The translations under genes and the position numbers were made by a program. This document shows, piece by piece, positions 17,141 to 27,103 of a stretch of 64,000 nt of DNA (its first letter is position 1; each line of letters begins with the position of its first letter). Location: NCBI GenBank assembly GCA_045644765.1, contig JAZRHM010000001.1, positions 124,001 through 188,000 on the forward strand, given 5' to 3'. Origin of the DNA: JAFTYO01 sp045644765. Lineage in GTDB: Bacteria > Pseudomonadota > Alphaproteobacteria > RF32 > CAG-239. The notes under the pieces were generated by a model. It did no database searches. It had not been told where the DNA came from and saw only the letters and a program-made list of their open reading frames with translations.

Positions 17141-19231
17141 TTATTTTTTACCTTTCAAAAGATTAATTACATTTTTTGCCGCACCTGTTACCAAATCCAC
17201 GCCTTCATTTACAATTTTATTTGCGCCTTGATAGACTTCCCGACTTGTTGCTTTAACCCCACTTGGAGCAGGAAACATTTTTTCATAAGAAGTTCCTTTT
17301 AATGCTGTATAACATGGATACTCATCAACATCCATTAACAACTGAGATCCTAAAAATGCCGGTCCAGTTGCAGCCACTCCCACCACATTTTTGATAATAG
17401 ATGAATTATCTAATGCTAAATGTGGTTTCGAAACCGTCCCGGATATCTTTAACATTGAAGAAATTGCTTGTGTAATGTTAGCATCTGAAATCTTACCGTT
17501 AAAAGGACGTATTGAAAAATCTATCTTATCGTTTTTCAAGTTTACTGAACCATCGCTGACTATTATTAATTTATTACTTTTAAAAGCAATTCCTTTTGGA
17601 AAAATAGCTTTTCCGTCAGATATATCGGTTCTGACAACAGCACAAGAAACATCTAATGTTTTATCAAGTTTTTGCAATTTTAATGAACTTAGAATTTGCG
17701 AAACAAGACCTCCGCTTAAATATTTCAAAGTTCCTGTTTGTATTTTAGAATCACCGACAATTGCCATAAATTGACCATCTAAATTCTCAACAACAGATTG
17801 TAAATCTCTTCCTTTTGATGTTAAATTAATAAGTAAATCCGTATTTCCACCACTTGCAATTCCGAAATATTTATTATCTGTTACACTTAAAAATTTTAGA
17901 AAATCTTGTAATACAATGTTTTTACCGGTTAAATCCACTTTAAATTTATTCGTGACATCAGCATTTATGCTTCCTACCAAATTACCGCCACCTGCTTGCA
18001 TTTGTTTAATGTTAATATTTGCATTTCCAGAATTTATAACAACATCTGTTTTTATGTTATCAAGCATAATATCTTTATTTACTATGAGTTTTCCGATATT
18101 TAATTCTATATTAGCATTTAATAAATTAAGCACGCTCAAATCAATCTCGGTTGCAGGAACAAAAGTTGCCGCATGAGCTGTTGAGATAAGCGTAAAACTC
18201 TTAGATGACGTTGTAATCTCACTAAATTTTAGCAAATCTATCATATCACTGTTAAGTGTTGCATTTATATATGGTTTTTTACCGGATAAATTAGCTTTTA
18301 CTACACCTTTTATCTCATTTGAAGCCACATTTAACGAACTCAAATTTAATGCGACATTTTGCAAATCACCTTGAGCATTCGCTTTAAGATTGATAGAAGG
18401 AGCTCCAAAATTTCCGGACGGATTAACAAGCGTTAAATTTGCATCATATCCTATATTTGTAAGTACATTTGATAATATTGCATCTACTTTTGCCGTAACA
18501 CCAAAAGCTTTAACATCAGCTTTTAACGGATATTTTGAAGCATTTTGCAGAATTGAAGTAATAGAGCCTGCAACGACATTTGCTTTAATTTCTTCATTGT
18601 TATAAACCACATCAATATCAGCTGATATTTCACTATCTACACCTTCTGATGTTAAGCTGATTTGCTTAATCTTAAGCTCATGTATCGATTTTGTTTTTAA
18701 ATCTTGATATAAAACTATACCATTTTCTATTTTAAAACTTTTCGCAACAACTGATGCTATAGCCACACCTTTTGCAACATCTTTTTCTGATATTGTATTT
18801 TTACTTTCCTTTACTTCGCCAGTTTTTTTATTTTTTACAAATTCCCAGTTTGGAACACCTTTTTCATTTATAGTAAGGTAAACCTTAGGCTCTATCAAAT
18901 GAATTTTATCTATGACAATTTCCTTTTTTAACAATGGTAATATAGAAAAAGCGACATCAATTGTTTGAGCTTCTACCATATTAGGTTCTTTTGCCCAAGT
19001 TGCATTTGAAAATGCTACATCATTTAACTCCATTGTCGGAATTAAAGAAATTTTTAAACCTGCATTACCTTTGATTGACAGTTGTCTTCCTGTCTGATCA
19101 TAGACGATTTGCGTAATTTGATTTTTATATTTATTTAAATCAAATGTTTTTACAAATACCGTTACTGCTGCAACACATACAATAAAAACAATTAAAATCG
19201 TCCATAAAGCAATTTTTAAAAATTTCTTCAT
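17141..19231 (-). CDS. AsmA-family envelope protein
   Basis: This is a 696-residue inner-membrane protein with one N-terminal transmembrane helix (about 6-28) and a large periplasmic part. The AsmA start is typical: DLNKYKNQITQIVYDQTGRQLSIKG, with AsmA-like repeats throughout and an AsmA C-terminal block (about 480-620). AsmA-like proteins of the VPS13-like superfamily are implicated in lipid transport between membranes and in outer-membrane homeostasis. The good ribosome binding site AGGAGAA precedes it, 11 bp after rluC. It belongs to the rarA-to-acyP run. The exact cargo is unknown. Confidence 0.88.
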   Translation of the reverse strand: MKKFLKIALWTILIVFIVCVAAVTVFVKTFDLNKYKNQITQIVYDQTGRQLSIKGNAGLKISLIPTMELNDVAFSNATWAKEPNMVEAQTIDVAFSILPLLKKEIVIDKIHLIEPKVYLTINEKGVPNWEFVKNKKTGEVKESKNTISEKDVAKGVAIASVVAKSFKIENGIVLYQDLKTKSIHELKIKQISLTSEGVDSEISADIDVVYNNEEIKANVVAGSITSILQNASKYPLKADVKAFGVTAKVDAILSNVLTNIGYDANLTLVNPSGNFGAPSINLKANAQGDLQNVALNLSSLNVASNEIKGVVKANLSGKKPYINATLNSDMIDLLKFSEITTSSKSFTLISTAHAATFVPATEIDLSVLNLLNANIELNIGKLIVNKDIMLDNIKTDVVINSGNANINIKQMQAGGGNLVGSINADVTNKFKVDLTGKNIVLQDFLKFLSVTDNKYFGIASGGNTDLLINLTSKGRDLQSVVENLDGQFMAIVGDSKIQTGTLKYLSGGLVSQILSSLKLQKLDKTLDVSCAVVRTDISDGKAIFPKGIAFKSNKLIIVSDGSVNLKNDKIDFSIRPFNGKISDANITQAISSMLKISGTVSKPHLALDNSSIIKNVVGVAATGPAFLGSQLLMDVDEYPCYTALKGTSYEKMFPAPSGVKATSREVYQGANKIVNEGVDLVTGAAKNVINLLKGKK

Positions 19232-19242
19232 TTTTATTTCTC

Positions 19243-20166
19243 CTATAATTCCAATCCTAAAAACGACATATCTTTTTCAAAATAGTCAGGAAGGGGGGCT
19301 TTTACAACTAACCTTTTATTATAAATTGCCGATAAATCAATTTGGTATGCATGAAGATGTAATTTTGAGCTCAAGTTTGCAGGTCTTACTCTTTGCATAC
19401 CATAATATCTATCATCACCTACAATCGGACAACCTATATATTCCATATGAGCTCTTATTTGATGTGTTCTTCCTGTCAAAGGTTCTGCTGCAATAAGGCA
19501 AAATTTTTCTCCGACATTATCTAACACCTTATATGTAGTAATGGCTTTTTTACCATCTTCCACCACTTCCATCTTTTCTTTAATTTTTTCTAACGGAGCT
19601 TTTATTTCTCCTTCTGATATCTTAGGACAATTAAATGTGAGCAGCAAATATGTTTTTCTAAGTTGGTGTTCTCTAAATGCTTTAGTTAAAATTTCTGCAT
19701 ACCGTCTGTTTCTGGCCAAAACCAAAATACCACTCGTATCTTTATCTATACGATGCACCAACTTCGGTTTTTCTTCCTTTTCAAATTTTAAAGCTTCCAA
19801 CATACCGTCAATATGGCGCTCAGTATTTGTTCCGCCTTGAACGGCAAGACCTGATGGTTTATTCAATACAATAAGATTGTCATCTTTAAATAAAACTTTT
19901 GATTTTATAAATTCTGCATCGGATTTAGAAACAAAATCCGGATTTTTTTGGGCTTTTTCATTATCAAGCGGAGGAACCCTTATTTCTTGTCCCATAACCA
20001 ACTTCAAATTAGCTTCAGCCTTTTTACCATCAACTTTTATCTGTTTTGTCCGTAAAAGCTTTTGTAAGCGTCCCATAGTCAACAGCGGATAATACTTTAA
20101 AAACCACCTGTTAAGACGCATACCATCATCAGTTTCTTTTACTTTTACAATTTCAACGCCAGCCAT
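19243..20166 (-). CDS. rluC: RluC-type 23S rRNA pseudouridine synthase
   Basis: This protein isomerises specific uridines of 23S rRNA to pseudouridine; E. coli RluC acts at 955, 2504 and 2580. It is 307 residues. The S4 RNA-binding domain lies at about 14-65 (MRLNRWFLKYYP, LLRTKQIKVDGKK). The catalytic motif HRIDKDTSG has the nucleophile at Asp141, and GRTHQIRAHMEYIGCPIVGD is the conserved substrate-binding block. The ATG overlaps the upstream stop (TAATG). RluC, RluD and related enzymes are hard to separate by sequence, so the exact target sites are inferred. Confidence 0.9.
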   Translation of the reverse strand: MAGVEIVKVKETDDGMRLNRWFLKYYPLLTMGRLQKLLRTKQIKVDGKKAEANLKLVMGQEIRVPPLDNEKAQKNPDFVSKSDAEFIKSKVLFKDDNLIVLNKPSGLAVQGGTNTERHIDGMLEALKFEKEEKPKLVHRIDKDTSGILVLARNRRYAEILTKAFREHQLRKTYLLLTFNCPKISEGEIKAPLEKIKEKMEVVEDGKKAITTYKVLDNVGEKFCLIAAEPLTGRTHQIRAHMEYIGCPIVGDDRYYGMQRVRPANLSSKLHLHAYQIDLSAIYNKRLVVKAPLPDYFEKDMSFLGLEL

Positions 20167-20537
20167 TAACGTCCTCCTTTTTTCTTATTTATCGGCTTAC
20201 CGATAGTCCTCGGAACATACGGCTTAGGAGTTTTGGTTGAATAAACAGGATGTTCATACCTTGGTAAATAGTGAAACGGGAAGGTTAAGTCTCCTAAATC
20301 TTTGTATGCATTTTTTATACCCAAATTATATACTTCACACTCTATTGCTTCTGCCGTATCCAGTAATAAAATACCTTTTTGTTCTTCTTTCATTCTATCG
20401 CTTAATTGCTTATCAACTTTTGAAACTATTTCTATTTCATAGCCATGCGCCATAATATTATCTTTCATTTCTTGACTTAGCTTTTCATAAGTTTTTTCAG
20501 AAACGATTACTTTTCTTGCTTCACTATTTTCGCTCAT
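20166..20537 (-). CDS. Small unknown protein between rarA and rluC
   Basis: This is a 123-residue soluble protein with a basic tail (PRTIGKPINKKKGGR). I chose the ATG at 20537, which has AGCAGG upstream and overlaps the rarA stop by 14 bp; the reading frame extends 11 codons further without a better site. The N-terminal half is helical (YEKLSQEMKDNIMAHGYEIE) and the C-terminal third is rich in Pro and Tyr. In several Alphaproteobacteria a crcB gene sits in this position, but this protein has no membrane segments and is not CrcB. The proline-rich basic end could bind RNA or a ribosome, which is speculation. Confidence 0.65.
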   Translation of the reverse strand: MSENSEARKVIVSEKTYEKLSQEMKDNIMAHGYEIEIVSKVDKQLSDRMKEEQKGILLLDTAEAIECEVYNLGIKNAYKDLGDLTFPFHYLPRYEHPVYSTKTPKPYVPRTIGKPINKKKGGR

Positions 20538-21837
20538 TTTTTGCCTGCTTTTCTTTGCGTAAATTATCAAAATATTCTATCCGTTTTTTAATTTCTCGTT
20601 CAAAACCACGCTCAACCGGATAATAAAGTTTGGTTCGCTTAATTCCGTCAGGGAAATAGTTCTGTCCGGAAAAACCGTCTTCTAAATCTTGGTCATAAAT
20701 ATATCCTTCTTTATATCCCAATTGTTTCATCAATTTTGTCGGAGCATTCAAAATATGTTTGGGAGGCATCAAAGACCCTGTTTGTTTAGCTAAATCAAAA
20801 GCTTTATGCATTGCTTTATAAACTCCCGCGGACTTTGGTGCAGTTGCTAAATATGCCGTAAGTTGCATTATAGCCAATTCTCCCTCCGGAGAACCCAAGC
20901 GTTCATAAACCTCGGCGCACGAAAGAGCTTGCGTTACGGCGTTAGGATCTGCCAAAGACACATCTTCAACCGAAAACCTGATTAAGCGCCGTAATATATA
21001 TCTCGGATCTTCCCCCGACGAGAGCATTCTTGCTACCCAATATAATGCGGCATCGACATCTGAACCTCTTAAAGATTTATGCACAGCCGAAATCAGATTA
21101 TAATGCCCGTCACGCCCTTTATCATAAACAGGAGCACGAGAGCGAATAATGTTAACTATGCTATCTTTATCGAAGATTTCCCCATCTTTTGCATAAGCCC
21201 ATACACTTTCTGCTAAATTTAAGATATAACGACCATCACCATCAGCCGTATCTTTCATAAAACTTCTAGCCTCTTCATCAACCGGAAGCTTTTTACCCAA
21301 TGTTTTTTCTGCTCGTTGAAGTAAAATTTCAAAATCATCTGCATTAAGCCTATTAAGCACAAAAACTTGGCATCTTGATAATAAAGCGGCATTTAGCTCA
21401 AATGATGGATTTTCCGTTGTTGCGCCAACTAACACCACCGTTCCGTCTTCAACATAAGGCAAAAAACCATCTTGTTGTGATTTATTAAACCTGTGTATCT
21501 CATCAACAAACAGCAAAGTCCCTTTACCTTGTGTTGCTCTTCTGTCTTTTGCATATTGAAAAACCCGTTTCAAATCAGAAACGCCGGAAAATACAGCCGA
21601 AATTTGCTCAAAATATAAGTTTGTATGCTCTGCGATAAGCCTTGCTATTGTTGTTTTACCGCATCCCGGAGGTCCCCACAAAATAAAGGATGTAATTTTT
21701 TTGGAAGAAAGCATCCTTCCTATAGGGGCATCGGCGCCAACAATATGATCTTGCCCCACAACTTCCATCAAAGTTTGAGGGCGCAATCTGTCTGCTAAAG
21801 GTCTTTTAACCTGATTTGAAAATAACGTTTCTTCCAT
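20524..21837 (-). CDS. rarA: Replication-associated recombination protein RarA (MgsA)
   Basis: RarA is a AAA+ ATPase, related to clamp loaders, that acts at stalled replication forks. It is 437 residues. Walker A GPPGCGKTT is at 55-63, Walker B LLFVDEIHRFNKSQQD follows, then sensor 1 VGATTENPSFELN. The C-terminal helical tetramerisation domain contains KAMHKAFDLAKQTGSLMPP and the closing GYIYDQD. It is the first gene of the packed run that continues with the unknown gene, rluC, asmA, the ATP12-like gene and acyP. A possible promoter upstream is TTGTTG, 16 bp, TATATT on the minus strand. Confidence 0.97.
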   Translation of the reverse strand: MEETLFSNQVKRPLADRLRPQTLMEVVGQDHIVGADAPIGRMLSSKKITSFILWGPPGCGKTTIARLIAEHTNLYFEQISAVFSGVSDLKRVFQYAKDRRATQGKGTLLFVDEIHRFNKSQQDGFLPYVEDGTVVLVGATTENPSFELNAALLSRCQVFVLNRLNADDFEILLQRAEKTLGKKLPVDEEARSFMKDTADGDGRYILNLAESVWAYAKDGEIFDKDSIVNIIRSRAPVYDKGRDGHYNLISAVHKSLRGSDVDAALYWVARMLSSGEDPRYILRRLIRFSVEDVSLADPNAVTQALSCAEVYERLGSPEGELAIMQLTAYLATAPKSAGVYKAMHKAFDLAKQTGSLMPPKHILNAPTKLMKQLGYKEGYIYDQDLEDGFSGQNYFPDGIKRTKLYYPVERGFEREIKKRIEYFDNLRKEKQAKNERK

Positions 21838-22139
21838 TTTTATTTCACAAAAGTTATATTAACGTGAATATATCACATTTTTTACGCTCAACAATGTTTA
21901 TTTTTATTTTGTTCAATAATGTTTGGTAAAAACTTATAAAAAATCTGCACATCACCGTGTACACATTAACAATACAGACATTTTACGAATTTGGTAACAC
22001 AGATACAAACAACTCTGTGGTAACACCGGATGTAGCTGAAACTGATAAAAACAATTGCTGAAATAAAAGCAAATGATATATATACAAGGTAAACAACTGG
22101 AGGAAACGTTATGGATAATTTATTATAATGTAAAATTTA
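21838..22139. other. 302-bp gene-free region between rarA and the pentapeptide-repeat gene
   Basis: This is the rarA promoter region plus a plus-strand stretch that may be transcribed. On the plus strand TGGTAACAC occurs twice (21992-22000 and 22018-22026). CACAGA (21998-22003) can pair with TCTGTG (22014-22019) as a small hairpin. A strong ribosome binding site with a five-codon ORF follows at 22099-22128. No tRNA, rRNA or known riboswitch was recognised. Confidence 0.4.
22099..22128 (+). other. Strong Shine-Dalgarno followed by a five-codon ORF
   Basis: GGAGG (22099-22103) stands 7 nt before ATG at 22111. The frame reads Met-Asp-Asn-Leu-Leu and stops with TAA at 22126-22128. It is among the strongest ribosome binding sites in the window but leads to no gene. 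It is either a leader peptide, the stump of a decayed gene, or chance. Confidence 0.3.
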
Positions 22140-23393
22140 TTAACCTCTTTGGTTTTGACCTTTAGAATAAGCAAACGTCGGAATTTCTTTCATCTTATTT
22201 TTTAACATTTCTTCTTTTTTTCTTTTCAAATATTCTTCTTTTTCACGCATAATTTGCTTTTGTTTTTCTATAGCCGAATAATCTGTTATATCAACATTTC
22301 TGTCCGTTTTATCATTATCTGATTGTTGCGCTTTATCACCTAAAAGTGCACGTTTTCTCTCTTCAATAATCTTTCTTACTTCGTTGTTATGCTCTTTTGC
22401 AATATTTTCTTGTTTTTCATCATGTTCTTGATGAAATTTTTGAAAAATTTCTTCATCTTTCGGTTCCGGCTTCTTAATAACCGCACCATAAATTTGTTTT
22501 CCGATTTTTAACAGTTCTTTTATCGTTATACCGGGATGCTTTGACAGATCCCAAACACCGATAGTTCCTCTACTATCAAAAAAGGCAGTAAAATCAATCC
22601 CTTTGAACTTATTTTTTTTCTTATTTTTAGGAGCTAAAATCTTTTTTAATTCAAGTGGTGTCGGCATACGGCCCAATGCTTGCGCAATTTGCTCGGGAGA
22701 TATGATACATTCGCTTAAATCCCACTCAAAAATATTAACACCGGTAAAATCAACTCCCGTAAAATCCACTCCTCTTAAATTTACCTGACTTAAATCTATT
22801 CTCGTAAAATCAAGCATAGTCAGATTCATACGGGCCAAATTAAGTTTATGAGGATAATAAACAGCCAAATATTCTACCAAAGCCTGCAGCTCTTCCAATG
22901 CCATATTATCCATTTCAACATCTAACAAAATTGCATCTTGGATATCGGCATTTACAAGAACGACACCGTTCATTTTGGCGCCTGTAAAGTTTGTCCCTTT
23001 TAATTTTGCACTGGTAAAGACAGCTCCGTTCAAGTTAGCACCGGACAAATCTGCTCCGGATAAGTCTGCCGCCGTAAAGTCTGCCCCTTCTAAGTCTGCA
23101 TTTGTGAAATCTACTTCTTTGAGATCTGATGATGAAAAGTTGGCATTTTTAAGTGTTTCACCGGCATATTTACCGCCTCGTAAAACTTTTCCGCTAAAAT
23201 TAAAATCTGTTTGCGACAATTGTACTCGACCTGAATAATGAGAATTCATTGTATTGGTAGCGCTAGATATTGCTTGCCATGAAAAGCTTTTATTTAAAAC
23301 ACTTTTGGCACTTTGCTCTTGTTGATTTCGAGCTTCTTTTACTTTATCTAGCATGCTGCTGATATTGAATTTTTTCTCATCATTATCATACAT
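22140..23393 (-). CDS. Pentapeptide-repeat protein
   Basis: This is a 417-residue cytosolic protein. Pentapeptide repeats of the A-(D/N)-(L/F)-x-x type run at about residues 75-150 (LEGADFTAADLSGADLSGAN), and a second block runs at about 185-220 (LRGVDFTGVDFTGV). These form a right-handed quadrilateral beta helix. The C-terminal 170 residues are highly charged and predicted coiled coil (NNEVRKIIEERKRALL, KQKQIMREKEEYLKRKKEE). The combination suggests a scaffold or DNA-mimic-like protein, but no function follows from sequence. AGAGG precedes the ATG. It converges with nothing known on the other side except the five-codon ORF. Confidence 0.85.
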   Translation of the reverse strand: MYDNDEKKFNISSMLDKVKEARNQQEQSAKSVLNKSFSWQAISSATNTMNSHYSGRVQLSQTDFNFSGKVLRGGKYAGETLKNANFSSSDLKEVDFTNADLEGADFTAADLSGADLSGANLNGAVFTSAKLKGTNFTGAKMNGVVLVNADIQDAILLDVEMDNMALEELQALVEYLAVYYPHKLNLARMNLTMLDFTRIDLSQVNLRGVDFTGVDFTGVNIFEWDLSECIISPEQIAQALGRMPTPLELKKILAPKNKKKNKFKGIDFTAFFDSRGTIGVWDLSKHPGITIKELLKIGKQIYGAVIKKPEPKDEEIFQKFHQEHDEKQENIAKEHNNEVRKIIEERKRALLGDKAQQSDNDKTDRNVDITDYSAIEKQKQIMREKEEYLKRKKEEMLKNKMKEIPTFAYSKGQNQRG

Positions 23394-23460
23394 AGCTTAA
23401 CCTCTTAAACTCCACTTTGTCTATATTATATTAAATTTTATTTTTTTACAAATAAAATAA

Positions 23461-24732
23461 TCAAGTTTTCTTATCTTTTGCTATAAGCCACACGCCAAAA
23501 ATTCCGGGCAAACAAAACAATGACGATACCGCAAAAAACATCTCCCAAGAAACACTTTGCGCCAAGAATCCGCTGGTGGCGGAAAACAAATCTCTTGCCA
23601 AACTCATCACAGAAGATAACAAAGCATATTGTGTTGCCGTATACATAACATTACAAAGCGATGATACAAATGCCACTAACGCTGTTGTTGCCATACCCGA
23701 TGTAAAATTTTCAAGAGCTATAATAACAGTCAACAGATCCGTATTATAACCAACCATAGCCTGAACAGAAAAGAACATTGTAGTAATTCCTTGCAAAAAT
23801 CCGCAAATATAAAGACCTTTTAGAATCCCCGTTTTCTTTAGCATCAAACCACCAGCCAATCCACCTAAAATTGCAGCAATCATGCCATAAATTTTAGTAA
23901 TATACGCAATCTCAAGTTTTGAAAACCCCATATCAGCATAAAATGGCAAATACATTGGAGCAACATATGCATCTCCCATGCGATAAAAGAAGATTAAAAA
24001 TAAAATTAAATACCATCTTTTGTTTTGTAAAAAATCTTTAAATGGCGCGGCCACCGAATCTTTCAAAAATGTTTTTAATGTTGTTTTATCATTTGCCTTA
24101 TCATATATAAAATCGGTATTAGCTTCTTTAATTAAAAGCACTGTTACAAATCCTACAAGCGAACCTAATGACATCAGAAAATAAACAAAATTCCAATTTA
24201 AATATTCTGCCAAGCATAAAGCTCCGGCTCCGGAAAAAATAAGTCCTAAACGATATCCCAAAACAAACACAGCCGCCCCTGCTGCCTGATTTTCAGGACA
24301 ATCTTTATAACATTCTACTCTGTACGCATCTAAAACTATATCAAGTGTGGCTGAAGAAAAACTTACCAAAACGGAAAACAAAAGCATCAAACTCTTACTA
24401 CTTAACGGATTAACCGATGACATACCCAAAAGTGATAAAAAAACCAAAACTTGCATTAAAAAAGCCCAACTTCTGCGTCTTCCCATATGCCATAACAGAG
24501 GAATTTTTATCTTATCAACCAAAGGCGACCACACCCATTTGAAAGAGTATGGAATTTTAACCAAAGAAAACGCTCCTATGGCAACAAGAGTAAATCCGGC
24601 CTCTTTCAACCACAAACTTAGAGTAGAAAAAACAAGTAAAAAAGGGAAACCGCTTGCAAAACCTAGAGCAGTTAATACAAGGGCCTTTTTATTCCAATAT
24701 AATTTGGCACTATTTTTTAAGCTTTTTATCAT
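23461..24732 (-). CDS. AmpG-like major facilitator permease
   Basis: AmpG carries anhydromuropeptides from periplasm to cytosol during cell-wall recycling. This protein has 423 residues and about 12 transmembrane helices. Family-like segments are LGFASGFPFLLVFSTLSLWL at the start, IPYSFKWVWSPLVDKI, GRRRSWAFLMQ, SSATLDIVLDAYRVE, FFYRMGDAYVAPMYLPFYAD and ENFTSGMATTALVAFVSSLC. The start has no good ribosome binding site. The neighbour downstream on the other side of a 62-bp gap is the GlgX-like gene, which suggests no shared pathway. AmpG is the best fit, but substrate specificity is inferred. Confidence 0.87.
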   Translation of the reverse strand: MIKSLKNSAKLYWNKKALVLTALGFASGFPFLLVFSTLSLWLKEAGFTLVAIGAFSLVKIPYSFKWVWSPLVDKIKIPLLWHMGRRRSWAFLMQVLVFLSLLGMSSVNPLSSKSLMLLFSVLVSFSSATLDIVLDAYRVECYKDCPENQAAGAAVFVLGYRLGLIFSGAGALCLAEYLNWNFVYFLMSLGSLVGFVTVLLIKEANTDFIYDKANDKTTLKTFLKDSVAAPFKDFLQNKRWYLILFLIFFYRMGDAYVAPMYLPFYADMGFSKLEIAYITKIYGMIAAILGGLAGGLMLKKTGILKGLYICGFLQGITTMFFSVQAMVGYNTDLLTVIIALENFTSGMATTALVAFVSSLCNVMYTATQYALLSSVMSLARDLFSATSGFLAQSVSWEMFFAVSSLFCLPGIFGVWLIAKDKKT

Positions 24733-24794
24733 ATATAAAATTAAACACCGAAGTATTTTAATTTTAAGTTAAAAGATTTTATTTATTTGAAAGA

Positions 24795-26855
24795 TTATCG
24801 TTCTATTTGTTTTAGAGCAATATTCAAAAATTCTTTTTCATTGCTTTTTTCTTCTCTTCTACATGTCATAACAACTACACTATGAGGATTTATATGATAA
24901 ATATTTCCAGGTTTATAATCATTATTATCTTCATAAGCAGAATCTTTTGATGTATCAAACACAATCGCCCAAGCGCCTTTATGTGGTGTCGGAGGGAGTT
25001 GAACAGCAATTGTTCCATCCACATTTCCGGAAGCCATAACAAAAAAATCATCATCAAAACGCTTTCCTGTTTTATCTTGTCCGTTTAAGACATATCCTAA
25101 AAATCTGTTATATTGAAAATTCCAATCGCCTTGTTGCATAGGTTCTCCATTTGTATTCACCCATTCCCAAGCAGGCTTACCATTTGGCATAATTTCTGCA
25201 CTAGCTCCCTCAATATTGCTAAAAGCAGGATGATTTTGGCGAAAACTATTTACTTTTCGTTCAAAAAGATACCTATCTTTTTGTTCAGGGGTTAACTCTT
25301 TCCATTTAATCGGAAAAGGTCTGGCATATCCGTTATTATTACCGTTTTGCGAATGCCATATTTCGTCACCGCTTAAAGATAGAGGAACTCCTCTTGCCAA
25401 TGTATTTAACGCATGTGCTGATTTTGTTTTGGTAAGACGTTCTTTATCATCTCTTGATGGACTATAGCTGTTATCATTTGTTCCATCTCTGTTATTTTCA
25501 TTGTTTTCATAATTGTTTTTCTCGTGATACGTTGCCCAATCGTACCCCGTTGCCCCATCATGTTTTGTAAATATATTAATTTTTCCTGGGACATTGCCAC
25601 CAGCCATATAAAACGCCAAACTTCCTATCTGCCCATGCTCACCTCTAAGAAACTTTCTTAAAGCATGTTCATGTTTATCATTCCACTCATGAATATTATG
25701 CATTTGACCTAAAAAATATCCTCCGGTTGCACTCCATGGTTCGCCACTCATTTTTGCACCTGTTTTATCAGCAACCTCTTGAACAATTTTAATAAAACTG
25801 CCATTTGCATCAAATTGTAAATTATTATCTAAAGCGCAATCACCGGCCAAATCGAAACGAAAAGCATCTATTCCACACACTTTAGCATAAAACATCAAAC
25901 TATCTTTTATAAGCTTTTCACCTTGCTTACTGTTCGGATTAAACCCATTGCCACAACCGGTAGTATTCACAAAGCTTACCCCATCATGAGGACTAAACCT
26001 GTAGTAACTATCAGCATCTAATCCTTTATAAGATAGTAAAAAACGATCATGACCGGATTCTCCGGTATGATTATAAACAACATCTAAACAAACCTCTATA
26101 CCTGCTTTATGCATATCATTTATCACTTGCAATAAATCATCAATTCTTCCGTATCTCGGATCTATTGCATGATGATTGATAGGGTTATATCCCCATTGGT
26201 CTAAAAGCCCCTTTTCTTGCAACAAATGCATATCAGCCATTGTAGGCGTTAACGGCATTAATTCAATTTGATTATAGCTTAAATCTTTAAAATACTCTAC
26301 CGAATCACTCAAAGCGGATAATTTACCACGCTTTATTTCTTCTATAATCGGATTTTGCGCCGAAAAATTACCTACATTTAGTTCATAAATGTGAGTTTTG
26401 GCCCAATCAATATGAGGTTTTTTATATAAATACGGATACTTCTTCTCCAAAGTTTCTCTATCAAAAAAACGAACAACACTTTTAGGTGCAACAGATGCCG
26501 AATCTAAGTCATTATGGCCGAGTAATATTTGCTTATCTTCAGTTGAAATATCATGTAAACTTTTTGTAACTTCGAATGCATACGGATCAACAAGCAGTTT
26601 TTGCGGATTAAAAAAACGACGTTTGGAAGGATTATATTCTCCATAAGTTCTGTAGCCATATTTTTGACCTTCTTTTATATCGTTTGCAAAAAAATGCCAA
26701 TTCCCGTTTTCATCTTTTTCCATTTCAACGCGAGTTTCAACTTGTTCGTTTTCCGAAAAAAGACATAGTTCAACTTTTACGGCATCAGGAGAATGTATGC
26801 AAAACTCAACTTTTTCATCAACTTTACGCACTCCTTGAAAGTCAGTATTATCCAT
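24795..26855 (-). CDS. glgX: GlgX-like glycogen/isoamylase-type debranching enzyme (GH13)
   Basis: GlgX-type enzymes hydrolyse alpha-1,6 branches of limit-dextrin glycogen. It is 686 residues. An N-terminal beta-sandwich domain (CBM48-like, about 10-95) precedes the GH13 barrel. The conserved regions are present: region I VCLDVVYNHTGE, region II GIDAFRFDLAGD with the nucleophile Asp, region III SGEPW with the acid/base Glu, and region IV LSLSGDEIWHSQNGNNNGY. No other glycogen gene is in the window. TAGGTG precedes the ATG. Isoamylase or TreX-like activity is an alternative that sequence alone does not separate. Confidence 0.88.
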   Translation of the reverse strand: MDNTDFQGVRKVDEKVEFCIHSPDAVKVELCLFSENEQVETRVEMEKDENGNWHFFANDIKEGQKYGYRTYGEYNPSKRRFFNPQKLLVDPYAFEVTKSLHDISTEDKQILLGHNDLDSASVAPKSVVRFFDRETLEKKYPYLYKKPHIDWAKTHIYELNVGNFSAQNPIIEEIKRGKLSALSDSVEYFKDLSYNQIELMPLTPTMADMHLLQEKGLLDQWGYNPINHHAIDPRYGRIDDLLQVINDMHKAGIEVCLDVVYNHTGESGHDRFLLSYKGLDADSYYRFSPHDGVSFVNTTGCGNGFNPNSKQGEKLIKDSLMFYAKVCGIDAFRFDLAGDCALDNNLQFDANGSFIKIVQEVADKTGAKMSGEPWSATGGYFLGQMHNIHEWNDKHEHALRKFLRGEHGQIGSLAFYMAGGNVPGKINIFTKHDGATGYDWATYHEKNNYENNENNRDGTNDNSYSPSRDDKERLTKTKSAHALNTLARGVPLSLSGDEIWHSQNGNNNGYARPFPIKWKELTPEQKDRYLFERKVNSFRQNHPAFSNIEGASAEIMPNGKPAWEWVNTNGEPMQQGDWNFQYNRFLGYVLNGQDKTGKRFDDDFFVMASGNVDGTIAVQLPPTPHKGAWAIVFDTSKDSAYEDNNDYKPGNIYHINPHSVVVMTCRREEKSNEKEFLNIALKQIER

Positions 26856-26984
26856 TTTTCACCTACTACAGAATATATTATTTACATATTCAATTGTACC
26901 AATAATGGAAACAAAATTCAATTAAGAAAAGCCATTATCCTACAAGAAATTACATTTATTAATATTTTTTAATTGAAATAAAAA

Positions 26985-27060
<76 letters not shown>

Positions 27061-27103
27061 ACACTTATTTCGTAATGCCACAAACATACTCAAAAAGCAA
27101 GCA

